Source of the DNA: Pseudomonadota bacterium
GTDB taxonomy: Bacteria; Pseudomonadota; Gammaproteobacteria; Burkholderiales; Burkholderiaceae_B
Reading direction: 5' to 3'
NCBI GenBank assembly: GCA_023387815.1
Contig: JAEWHK010000068.1
Location: 1-14,266 of the forward strand
DNA length: 14,266 nucleotides
Below, one piece after another: positions 6,648-13,323 of the stretch; position 1 is the stretch's first letter; every line of letters begins with the position of its first letter. A program made the position numbers and the translations under genes. Under the pieces are notes generated by a model that saw only the letters and a program-made list of their open reading frames with translations, was not told the origin of the DNA and ran no database searches.

Positions 6648-6728
6648 GGAATCAGGTGTCATACCAAATCAGGTACCCTTCAGAGTAAATCAGACACCGC
6701 TCAGATTAAATCAGACACCCTTCAGAGT
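6648..6728. repeat. 21-bp tandem repeat array, three full units plus one degenerate
   Basis: Three consecutive 21-base units occupy 6666-6686, 6687-6707 and 6708-6728. Each starts AAATCAG, has a (G/A)(T/C)ACC core and ends in TCAGAGT or TCAGATT; units 1 and 3 differ at only 2 positions. A shorter degenerate copy (GGAATCAGGTGTC, from 6648) precedes them. On the minus strand the core reads GGTGTCTGATTT. The array lies between two convergent genes, directly after the EamA stop codon and against the terminator stem. No spacers are present, so it is not CRISPR. Tandem TGTCTGATTT-like units at one end resemble the multiply repeated ends of IS21-family elements, which suggests a leftover IS end, but this is inference. 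Confidence 0.75.
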
Positions 6729-6771
6729 AAAGCGCCGTTCAGGTCGTTGTCTTGACCACCGGCGCTTTTTT
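6729..6771 (+). terminator. Intrinsic terminator of the Rieske gene, inside the convergent EamA gene
   Basis: AAAGCGCC (6729-6736) pairs perfectly with GGCGCTTT (6761-6768). An inner GGTC/GACC stem (6742-6745 / 6754-6757) adds stability, and six T residues (6766-6771) close the plus-strand structure: a textbook Rho-independent terminator. Most of it lies within the last codons of the opposing EamA gene (stop at 6741-6739). In the minus direction the stem is followed by only three T residues, so it should terminate EamA transcripts less well. Confidence 0.85.
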
Positions 6772-7623
6772 CTGCCGTTCCGCCAGTCTCAGGGTACGCC
6801 AGGCGGAAAGCAGGCCCGCCACAATGACCATACCCATGCCCAGCCACGCAAGTCCATCCGGCGCATTGTTCCATATGATTATGCCGATGGTGGCCGAGAA
6901 GATGATGGTCGTGTACTGCAGCGCAGCCGAAAGCAGCGGCGATCCGGAGCCAAAAGCGCGTGTCAGCGCCAGCTGGCCGAAAAGCCCCGACATGCCAACC
7001 ACAATCAGGGATACCCAGGCCAGAAGATCCGGATTGCCGATGCCATGCGCCTTGATGCCAATCAGGCTGGTGCCGGACACAAAGATCGAAAAGTACATCA
7101 CTGTCAGCCAGATGGGCTCACCAATTGTGCCCAGCTGCCGCACCTGAAGCATGGCGACCGCGCCAAAAGCACCAGCCATTAATCCCAGCGCGCAGGCAAA
7201 CCACTGGTCTTCGGTAATACTGGGCCTCAGGATCAGCAATACGCCGGCAAAGCCGATACCGACAGCCAGGGTGCGGATGATATCATTGCTCGCTTTGCCC
7301 GATAGCAGCAGGAAGCCGGCAATGAACAGCGGCGATGTATAGTTCAGACTGGTACTGGTGGCCAGAGGCAGTACGCTGTAGCCATAGAATGCCATCCACA
7401 TGGCACCCACGCCGAAAACATTGCGCATCAAATGCAGGCGGATGCTTTTGGGCTTGAGTGACTTGTGCGTAGAAAGTGCCCAGATGATGAGCAGAATGAC
7501 CGAGGGCAGCCCCCGGAACAGGATGATCAGCGGCAGCGACGCAGCATGTTCGGACGCCAGTTTTACCGAGGCCCCCATAATGGCGAACATCAGGGAAGCC
7601 ACCAACATCCACAATGACTGCAT
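6739..7623 (-). CDS. EamA/DMT-superfamily membrane transporter
   Basis: The protein is an inner-membrane carrier of the drug/metabolite transporter superfamily, whose members export or import amino acids, sugars or drugs; the substrate cannot be told from sequence. From the ATG at 7623 it has 294 residues with about ten hydrophobic segments in two EamA repeats (roughly residues 1-140 and 150-280). Typical pieces are LWMLVASLMFAIMGASVKLA, FRGLPSVILL, ATSTSLNYTSPLF in repeat 1 and SPLLSAALQYTTIIFS in repeat 2. The C-terminal tail is basic (RLAERQKKAPVVKTTT). An in-frame ATG at 7659 would add 12 residues; neither has a clear ribosome-binding site, and I prefer 7623 because family proteins start at MQSLWML. 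It is convergent with the Rieske gene and divergent from htpX. Confidence 0.85.
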   Translation of the reverse strand: MQSLWMLVASLMFAIMGASVKLASEHAASLPLIILFRGLPSVILLIIWALSTHKSLKPKSIRLHLMRNVFGVGAMWMAFYGYSVLPLATSTSLNYTSPLFIAGFLLLSGKASNDIIRTLAVGIGFAGVLLILRPSITEDQWFACALGLMAGAFGAVAMLQVRQLGTIGEPIWLTVMYFSIFVSGTSLIGIKAHGIGNPDLLAWVSLIVVGMSGLFGQLALTRAFGSGSPLLSAALQYTTIIFSATIGIIIWNNAPDGLAWLGMGMVIVAGLLSAWRTLRLAERQKKAPVVKTTT

Positions 7624-7691
7624 GATAAATCCGGAAATCGCTTGAAAATAAAATAACATTCTACTGCGAAGAACTCTGTAAAAGTGCGGGA

Positions 7692-7721
7692 TTGCCCTTA
7701 TATAATTGATCTGGATATATT
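7692..7721 (+). promoter_or_regulatory. Candidate promoter of htpX
   Basis: TTGCCC (7692-7697) and TATATT (7716-7721) are separated by 18 bases in the AT-rich gap upstream of htpX. A perfect TATAAT at 7701-7706 is also present but lacks a -35 at the right distance. Either could serve; htpX in other bacteria is stress-induced (Cpx or heat shock in E. coli), and I could not find a sigma-32 site. Confidence 0.4.
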
Positions 7722-7809
7722 TTCAGCTATTTTTAAGCTCAGACTGTCAGACTGACTTTTCCCTTCTGACGCCGCGATTTGAATTGACCCTTTCAACAAG
7801 GACTGCTGT

Positions 7810-8694
7810 ATGAAACGTATTATTCTTTTCCTGATGACCAACCTCGCCGTCATGGTTGTGTTGGGTTTTACTCTTAATTTGCTGGGAGTCAATCGCTATA
7901 TGGATGCCAATGGCATCAATATGGGTCAGTTGCTGGTCTTTTCGGCTGTTGTGGGCTTTGTGGGTGCATTTATCTCTCTGCTGATGAGTAAGCCCATGGC
8001 CAAATGGACCATGGGGCTGCACATTATTAATCCGGCTTCGCCAGGAAGCCAGAAGGAACACTGGCTGGTGGATACCGTCCATCAGCTGGCTGACCGCGCC
8101 GGAATCGGTCATCCTGAAGTGGCCATTTACGAAGGTGAACCGAATGCATTTGCCACCGGCGCCTTCAAGAACGATGCGCTGGTCGCTGTATCAACCGGCC
8201 TGCTCAACAGCATGACTGAAGAGGAAGTGACTGCCGTGCTTGGTCATGAGGTTGCTCACATTGCCAACGGCGATATGGTGACGCTCACCCTGATTCAGGG
8301 CGTGGTGAATACTTTCGTGGTCTTTTTGGCGCGCGTTGTCGGGTATTTTATTGATCGCACTGTTTTTCGCAATGAGCGCGGTGTGGGCCCGGGTTATTAC
8401 ATCACGGTGCTGGTCTGTGAAATCGCGTTCGGTGTGCTGGCCTCGATTATCGTGGCCTGGTTCTCGCGTCAGCGTGAGTATCGTGCCGATGCCGGATCAG
8501 CAAAAATGCTGGGGTCTGCCTCTCCCATGATCAATGCTCTGGCACGACTGGGTGGCCTGCAGCCCGGTGAATTGCCCAAGCAGTTTGAATCTTCAGGTAT
8601 CAGCGGTGGCGCGGCCGTGGCTGCCCTGTTCTCTACTCACCCACCCATCGAGCACCGTATCAACGCCCTGCGCGCCCGCATCGTGCAGTCCTGA
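7810..8694 (+). CDS. htpX: HtpX membrane zinc metalloprotease (M48 family)
   Basis: HtpX is an inner-membrane zinc protease that cooperates with FtsH to degrade misfolded membrane proteins. The 294-residue protein shows two N-terminal membrane segments (about 4-27 and 40-59). The zinc motif is HEVAH (H146, E147, H150) in LGHEVAHIANGDMVT. Two further hydrophobic segments follow (about 160-182 and 197-217), then the third zinc ligand E223 in FSRQREYRADAGSA. The conserved EPNAFATG (110-117) and FSTHPPIEHRI (274-284) are also present. AAGGA lies 7 bases before the ATG. The length fits the family (E. coli 293). It stands alone, with EamA divergent upstream and polA convergent downstream. Confidence 0.97.
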   Translation: MKRIILFLMTNLAVMVVLGFTLNLLGVNRYMDANGINMGQLLVFSAVVGFVGAFISLLMSKPMAKWTMGLHIINPASPGSQKEHWLVDTVHQLADRAGIGHPEVAIYEGEPNAFATGAFKNDALVAVSTGLLNSMTEEEVTAVLGHEVAHIANGDMVTLTLIQGVVNTFVVFLARVVGYFIDRTVFRNERGVGPGYYITVLVCEIAFGVLASIIVAWFSRQREYRADAGSAKMLGSASPMINALARLGGLQPGELPKQFESSGISGGAAVAALFSTHPPIEHRINALRARIVQS

Positions 8695-8735
8695 TCTTCG
8701 GTCGGTTATAAGACTACCTGAAGCCGTCATCCCAA

Positions 8736-8772
8736 AGCCAGCGCATCGGTGAATCCCACCGTTACGCTGGCT
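8736..8772. other. Long stem-loop between htpX and polA
   Basis: AGCCAGCG (8736-8743) and CGCTGGCT (8765-8772) are perfect 8-bp complements. Inside them CGGTG and CACCG form a second 5-bp stem around a short loop, so the whole is a strong two-part hairpin. It lies 42 bases after htpX and 118 bases past the polA stop. It has no full T-run on either strand (TTT on the minus side, T/C-rich sequence on the plus side). It is the likeliest 3' end or terminator-like element between these convergent genes. The rest of 8695-8890 holds only the stem at 8831-8860. Confidence 0.5.
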
Positions 8773-8830
8773 GCACGAATCTCCTCTTTTCTTTCTCGCT
8801 TCAGCTTTCTCTATTCGTTACTATTTCGTT

Positions 8831-8860
8831 CCCAGGAGCGCTGACGAAAATTTGCCTGGG
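8831..8860 (-). other. Inverted repeat downstream of polA
   Basis: CCCAGG (8831-8836) and CCTGGG (8855-8860) form a 6-bp stem with an 18-base loop, 30 bases past the polA stop codon. There is no T-run. It may contribute to the polA mRNA 3' end but could be chance. Confidence 0.3.
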
Positions 8861-8890
8861 CCGACAGGAAAACTTGCTCAGCACCCCGGC

Positions 8891-11608
8891 TTAATGCGCC
8901 TCTTCCCAATTGTTTCCAACACCGGTTTCCGCCACCAATGGAACCGCCAGGGTCGCAACATCGCACATCAGCCCTGGCAGCGTCTGGCTGACCAGCTCCT
9001 GCTCTTCGCGCGGCACGTCCAGCACCAGTTCGTCATGCACCTGCATCACCAGGCGTGACGCCAGTTTTTCTTTTTCCAGCCAGTCCTGTACGGCCACCAT
9101 GGCCAGCTTGATCAGGTCTGCAGACGTCCCCTGCATGGGGGCATTGATGGCCGCACGCTCGGCACCCGCACGACGCGGCCCTTTGGCATTGATGTCGGGC
9201 AGCCACAGACGACGCCCGAAGACCGTTTCTACATATCCGTTGGCAGAAGCCTGTTTTTTAATACGCGCCATATACTCTGCCACCCCGGGGTAACGGGCAA
9301 AATAGCGATCGATATAGGTCTGGGCAGCATCACGTGTAATGCCCAAATTCGCCGCCAGACCAAAGGCACTCATGCCATAGATCAGGCCGAAGTTGATGGC
9401 TTTGGCTGCGCGTCGCTGTTCCGCGTTGACCTCTTCGGGCGATACGCCGAACACTTCGGCTGCCGTGGCGCGGTGAATATCTTCTCCATCACTGAACGCC
9501 CGCTGCAAGTTGGCATCGCCAGACAGATGCGCCATGACGCGCAGTTCGATCTGGGAGTAGTCGGCCGACACAATCACGCCACCATCCGAAGGCACGAATG
9601 CCATGCGAATCCGGCGCCCTTCTTCGGTACGTACCGGAATATTCTGCAGGTTCGGATCTGATGAGGCCAGCCTTCCAGTAATCACGGCAGCCTGCGCGTA
9701 ATCGGTATGCACCCTGCCCGTATCCGGGTTGATCATCTTCGGCAGTTTGTCGGTATAGGTCGACTTCAGTTTGGCCAGACCACGATAGTCCAGCAGCGTG
9801 CGCGGCAGCGGATAATCGGCCGCCAGTTTGGTCAACACATCTTCGTCGGTCGAGGGTGCACCCTTGGGGGTTTTGCGCAGCACCGGCAGATTCATTTTAC
9901 CGAACAGAATTTCGCCAAGCTGTTTGGTGGAATTCAGATTAAAAGGCTGCCCCGCCAGTTCGTACGCCTTCTGCTCAAGATTGACCAGGGTGGCGCCGAT
10001 CTGCGCACTTTGCTGGCGCAACATGGCTTCGTCGATACGCACACCATTGCGTTCGATCAGCGTAAGCACGCGTGACACCTGGACTTCCAGTCGATATATA
10101 CGCTGCAGGCCTTCCTGTTCCTTCACCATGGGTGCCAGGGCGTTGTATAGCTGCAGTGTGAAATCGGCATCTTCGGCGGCGTAGTGCGTGGCGGTTTCGA
10201 TATCTACTTCGTCAAAACAGATCTGGCGCGCGCCCTTGCCGCAGATTTCTTCATAGGTCGTTCCTGTGCGTCCCAGATAGCGCTGAGCCAGTTCCTGCAT
10301 GCCCACACTGCGATGAGACTCCAGTACATAAGCCATCAGCATGGTATCTTCTTCGATACCCGCCAGCGTGATGCCTTCATTCAGGAAAATATGACTGTCG
10401 TACTTGGCGTTATGCAATATCTTGTGGGCCGCGGGATCTTCCAGCCATGCGCGCATTGCCGCCAGCGTGTCTTCCTTGTTCAACTGGGCGCCGGCGCCGG
10501 TACCTCTGTGCGCCAGCGGGATATACCAGGCCGAGCCTGGTTCAATTGCCAGTGAAATCCCCACCAGTCGTGCCTGCATGGGATTGAGCGACGTGGTTTC
10601 AGTATCAATGGCAACCTTTTCCGCCGCCTGAATCGCTTTGAGGCAATCTGCGAATTTCTCCGGTGTGTCCACCGTCTGATAATTGACCTCTACGGGCGCG
10701 GCAGGCAGATTCGGTGCCACTCGGGCGTCCTGTTCAGGCACGCGGTCGGCATCACCCGTTAGTTCGCGCAGCCAGGTCCGGAATCCGTAACGGTCGTAGA
10801 TTGCGGTCAGCGCAGGCACATCCGGCGCTCTGGGAAGCAAGTCTTCCACACCCTTCATGAACTCGGTCAGTTCACAATCACGGCGCACGGTAATGAGGTT
10901 TCGTGTAAGCTCAAATTGCGGGATCGCATCACGCAGATTCTGCCCGGCCACGCCCTTGATTTTATCTGCATTTGCCACCAGATTATCGATGCTGTCATAT
11001 TCTGTCAGCCACTTGACTGCTGTTTTCGGGCCGACCTTGGTCACACCAGGAACATTATCAACGGCATCGCCAATCAGCATGAGATAGTCAACGATGCGAT
11101 CAGGACGAACACCAAATTTTGCCAGCACCCCGGCCTCATCCAGTTTTTCGCCGGTCATGGTGTTCACAAGTGTGATATGGGGATTGACCAGTTGCGCCAA
11201 ATCCTTGTCGCCAGTTGATATAATGGTGTGGATATCAGAACGGGCGGCCAGATCGGCCAGTGTGGCAATCACATCGTCCGCCTCTACACCCGGCGCAGCA
11301 ATAACCGGCCATCCCATCGCGCGTATGGCCTCATGAATAGGACCTGTCTGCGCCGCCAGGTCGTCGGGCATGGATGGACGATCCCCTTTGTATTCAGGGT
11401 ACAGTTCGTCCCTGAATGTTTTTCCCTTCGCATCAAAAATACACGCCGCATAATCGGCCTTATAATCATCAATGCACTTACGCATCATGTTGATTACGCC
11501 GTAAAGCGCGCCAGTGGGTTCGCCGCTGGTATTTCGCAGGTCGGGCATGGCGAAGAACGCGCGGTATAAATAACTTGATCCGTCAACAAGTAACAAGGTT
11601 TTTTTCAT
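8891..11608 (-). CDS. polA: DNA polymerase I with 5' nuclease and proofreading domains
   Basis: PolA fills gaps after excision repair and removes RNA primers from Okazaki fragments. The 905-residue protein has all three domains. The 5' nuclease (about 1-290) has LLLVDGSSYLYRAFFA, GVEADDVIATLA and GDAVDNVPGV. The 3'-5' exonuclease (about 305-500) has an intact active site: DTET (335-338), HNAKYD (399-404) and YAAEDAD (476-482). The polymerase has motif A DYSQIELR (683-690), motif B RRAAKAINFGLIYG (732-745) and motif C VHDEL (857-861). Many bacterial PolA proteins have lost proofreading; here the residues are kept. The start ATG (11608-11606) is fixed by the family N-terminus and shares a CATG with the divergent LOG gene. 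No good ribosome-binding site precedes it. Confidence 0.98.
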   Translation of the reverse strand: MKKTLLLVDGSSYLYRAFFAMPDLRNTSGEPTGALYGVINMMRKCIDDYKADYAACIFDAKGKTFRDELYPEYKGDRPSMPDDLAAQTGPIHEAIRAMGWPVIAAPGVEADDVIATLADLAARSDIHTIISTGDKDLAQLVNPHITLVNTMTGEKLDEAGVLAKFGVRPDRIVDYLMLIGDAVDNVPGVTKVGPKTAVKWLTEYDSIDNLVANADKIKGVAGQNLRDAIPQFELTRNLITVRRDCELTEFMKGVEDLLPRAPDVPALTAIYDRYGFRTWLRELTGDADRVPEQDARVAPNLPAAPVEVNYQTVDTPEKFADCLKAIQAAEKVAIDTETTSLNPMQARLVGISLAIEPGSAWYIPLAHRGTGAGAQLNKEDTLAAMRAWLEDPAAHKILHNAKYDSHIFLNEGITLAGIEEDTMLMAYVLESHRSVGMQELAQRYLGRTGTTYEEICGKGARQICFDEVDIETATHYAAEDADFTLQLYNALAPMVKEQEGLQRIYRLEVQVSRVLTLIERNGVRIDEAMLRQQSAQIGATLVNLEQKAYELAGQPFNLNSTKQLGEILFGKMNLPVLRKTPKGAPSTDEDVLTKLAADYPLPRTLLDYRGLAKLKSTYTDKLPKMINPDTGRVHTDYAQAAVITGRLASSDPNLQNIPVRTEEGRRIRMAFVPSDGGVIVSADYSQIELRVMAHLSGDANLQRAFSDGEDIHRATAAEVFGVSPEEVNAEQRRAAKAINFGLIYGMSAFGLAANLGITRDAAQTYIDRYFARYPGVAEYMARIKKQASANGYVETVFGRRLWLPDINAKGPRRAGAERAAINAPMQGTSADLIKLAMVAVQDWLEKEKLASRLVMQVHDELVLDVPREEQELVSQTLPGLMCDVATLAVPLVAETGVGNNWEEAH

Positions 11609-12275
11609 GTCAGTAACAAAAGCAACAACGATTCAGGGTCAGATTAACGAGATTACCAGCGAATTGCTGGACGCAGCTGAGCATCTCAAGGATTTGACCG
11701 CAGCGGTGAGCATTTTTGGAAGTGCACGGATCCGGTCAGATTCGCCCTACTATACCAAAACGCAGGAGATCAGCGGCCTTCTTGCGAAGGCCGGGTTCAA
11801 TGTCATATCAGGCGGTGGTCCGGGCATCATGGAAGCGGCCAACAAGGGCTGCCATGAAGCGGGCGGAACCAGTATCGGCCTGAACATCGAACTGCCCCAT
11901 GAACAGAAGGACAACCGCTTTCAGACCGAAAGCCTTTACTTCAAATATTTTGTTTCGCGCAAAACCACCTTCTTCATGAACAGCGCGGGATACATCATTA
12001 TGCCTGGTGGCTTCGGCACGCTGGATGAAATGTTCGAAGCGCTCACGCTCATTCAGACAGGCAAAGCCAGCCGTGCGCCGGTGGTCTTTGTCGGCTCCGA
12101 ATTCTGGAGCGGCCTCATGACCTGGATTCGTGATCAGCTTGTTACCAACAAACTGATTTCCGAACACGATCTCGATTTATTCATTGTGGAAGATGATCCG
12201 CAAAAAGTGGTTGAACATATTCAGACTTTACATCAGCAGTATGTGCTGGATGCCACGTGCATCGGGCTTTGCTGA
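11607..12275 (+). CDS. LOG-family (TIGR00730) nucleotide phosphoribohydrolase-like protein
   Basis: LOG-family proteins remove ribose 5'-phosphate from nucleoside monophosphates; some activate cytokinins in plants, and bacterial members are often of unproven role. The 222-residue Rossmann-type protein shows VSIFGSARI (34-42), VISGGGPGIMEAANKG (67-81), the conserved SRKT (117-120) and the hallmark PGGFGTLDE (133-141). An extra helical stretch of about 30 residues precedes the fold. AAGG lies 8 bases before the ATG. The start codon overlaps that of polA on the other strand, so each promoter must lie inside the other gene's coding region. A role in nucleotide salvage or clean-up is plausible; physiological substrate unknown. 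Confidence 0.9.
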   Translation: MSVTKATTIQGQINEITSELLDAAEHLKDLTAAVSIFGSARIRSDSPYYTKTQEISGLLAKAGFNVISGGGPGIMEAANKGCHEAGGTSIGLNIELPHEQKDNRFQTESLYFKYFVSRKTTFFMNSAGYIIMPGGFGTLDEMFEALTLIQTGKASRAPVVFVGSEFWSGLMTWIRDQLVTNKLISEHDLDLFIVEDDPQKVVEHIQTLHQQYVLDATCIGLC

Positions 12276-12330
12276 TTGAAGCATTCTTTCAGGGGGGCGC
12301 GCCGTGCAGGTACCGCCGCCGTATACTGTT

Positions 12331-12374
12331 GCCCTGAATTTCACGCAGATCCCAGGTGGTTCCGGCATCAGGGC
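12331..12374. other. Inverted repeat between LOG gene and small lipoprotein gene
   Basis: GCCCTGA (12331-12337) and TCAGGGC (12368-12374) are perfect 7-bp complements about 30 bases apart; the second arm includes the stop codon of the minus-strand lipoprotein. A further TCAGGG at 12289-12294 could compete for pairing. There is no T-run. It may mark the shared 3' end of the two convergent genes. Confidence 0.35.
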
Positions 12375-12637
12375 GTGCCATCCTCCTCCTGCGTTTTTTC
12401 TTTAGATGGCGGGCGGCAGATCACCTGCACAACAGGCAATTCTTCCTGCGCGATATTGCGCGACATGACCTGACCTTTTACTTTCGCGCAGGACTGTTCC
12501 ATCTGCGCCATGCAGCTTGCTGTGTCTGTTTTGCAGGGCAGGATGAAGTGAATATCATCTTCGTCATAAATGGGCTTGCTCGCGCAGCCCGCAAGCATGG
12601 CGATCACAAGTACTGGTAATACGGAACGACGAATCAT
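12368..12637 (-). CDS. Small predicted lipoprotein with four cysteines in the mature part
   Basis: I do not recognise the family. The 89-residue product starts at the ATG at 12637-12635, which has a strong GGAGGAG in front; the frame extends upstream to 12688 but that start is not supported. It begins MIRRSVLPVLVIAMLAGCAS, a lipoprotein signal peptide with lipobox LAGC, so C18 should be lipidated. The following S19-K region has no Asp at +2, which fits sorting to the outer membrane. The mature part has an acidic YDEDD patch, four more cysteines (35, 42, 50, 74) that could form two disulfides in the periplasm, and a charged tail. It is transcribed alone, convergent with the LOG gene. That it is real is supported by the signal peptide and ribosome-binding site. 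Confidence 0.75.
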   Translation of the reverse strand: MIRRSVLPVLVIAMLAGCASKPIYDEDDIHFILPCKTDTASCMAQMEQSCAKVKGQVMSRNIAQEELPVVQVICRPPSKEKTQEEDGTP

Positions 12638-12697
12638 CTGCTCTCCTCCGGTTATCTCCGCGACATGACACAGCGGCTGACAGGTCATCTATCAGGA

Positions 12698-12710
12698 CAT
12701 TCAGTGAATG
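12698..12710. promoter_or_regulatory. Operator-like palindrome between two divergent lipoprotein genes
   Basis: CATTCA-G-TGAATG is a perfect 13-base palindrome in the 236-base gap between the divergent lipoprotein genes, 60 bases upstream of the minus-strand gene. A related half-site (CATTC) follows on the minus strand. It could be a regulator-binding site, but short palindromes arise by chance. No promoter is convincing in the gap; TATGCT (12823-12828) is a possible -10 for the plus-strand gene. Confidence 0.3.
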
Positions 12711-12873
12711 CCGAATGATAACCCGGCGACTGGCTCGACAGCCTTTGCTTTGCAGCCATGGACATATTTATTACAGAGTTTGCAAACAATTGCACTTCTG
12801 ATGGAATACGCTGCGAGTGTAGTATGCTAGATTTGCTCTGACCTTCCAATTGACTCTTTCGAAAAGGCCTGCC

Positions 12874-13227
12874 ATGTCAATCAAGCCGATAATCCGACTT
12901 CTTCTGCCTGGTGTCCTGCTGCTGTCCGGCTGCTCCACCGGTTTTGGGGTGAGTGTGCCGCTGGTCAGTGGCCTGTCGCTGGGTATTGGCAGCGGAGGTG
13001 TCAGCGTAGGCACGGGGCTCGGACCCATAGGTGCAGGCGTTGGCGTCGGACATGGCGGCCGGGTTTCTGCCGGTGCCGGAGTAGGCGTCGGGGTCGGTAC
13101 GGGCATTGGAGGCGGAGCCAGCGCGGGCGTGGGAACCGGCTTAGGTACCAGCACCGTGCTGTATGATCCCCAAGCCCCGACAGAATCCTCACCACAGGAA
13201 AAGACTGATCTGTATTCAGGCAATTGA
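12874..13227 (+). CDS. Glycine-repeat lipoprotein of unknown function
   Basis: I do not recognise the family. From the ATG at 12874 (AAAAGG 6 bases upstream) the product has 117 residues. It starts with a lipoprotein signal (MSIKPIIRLLLPGVLLLSGC), lipobox LSGC, predicted lipidated C20 and Ser at +2, which fits the outer membrane. Residues 23-92 are a low-complexity run with glycine at nearly every second position, alternating with V, A, S, T, L and I (for example GAGVGVGHGG, AGAGVGVGVGTG). The C-terminal 25 residues are polar and free of the repeat. The alternating pattern suggests stacked beta-strands or a flexible surface segment rather than a globular enzyme. The reverse strand is also open (Pro/Thr-rich), which is only a mirror of the repeat. 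Confidence 0.75.
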   Translation: MSIKPIIRLLLPGVLLLSGCSTGFGVSVPLVSGLSLGIGSGGVSVGTGLGPIGAGVGVGHGGRVSAGAGVGVGVGTGIGGGASAGVGTGLGTSTVLYDPQAPTESSPQEKTDLYSGN

Positions 13228-13229
13228 TG

Positions 13230-13245
13230 ATGACAACTTTGTCAT
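13230..13245. promoter_or_regulatory. Perfect inverted repeat upstream of the luxR-type gene
   Basis: ATGACAA-CT-TTGTCAT (arms 13230-13236 and 13239-13245) lies 2 bases after the glycine-repeat lipoprotein stop and about 80 bases before the LuxR-type start codon. Its right arm contains TTGTCA, which could act as a -35, but no good -10 is spaced from it. The dyad length is similar to LuxR-type operators, though it lacks the lux-box CTGT/ACAG ends. It might instead be a small mRNA hairpin. Confidence 0.4.
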
Positions 13246-13323
13246 AGTGTGCACGAATAGACCATTCACTTACGGACGCTTTCCGATACGATCAGCCTTT
13301 CGTATTTGAAGATAGGTTTGCGC

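Noticed and set aside
6666..6728. CRISPR array
   Set aside because: The 21-base units are directly adjacent with no spacers and no cas genes nearby.
7641..7647. CTTGAAA, identical to a sigma-32 -35 element, upstream of htpX
   Set aside because: No CCCCAT-like -10 lies 13-15 bases downstream, and the site is inside or at the start of the EamA coding region.
8910..9293. Plus-strand ORFs opposite polA (such as this 127-codon one)
   Set aside because: All are mirror frames of the conserved polymerase and lack start signals or domains.
12771..13223. A 150-codon minus-strand ORF rich in Pro-Thr repeats, opposite the glycine-repeat lipoprotein
   Set aside because: The Pro/Thr run is the mirror of the Gly/Val repeat; there is no ribosome-binding site, and the plus-strand frame has a lipobox and good start.
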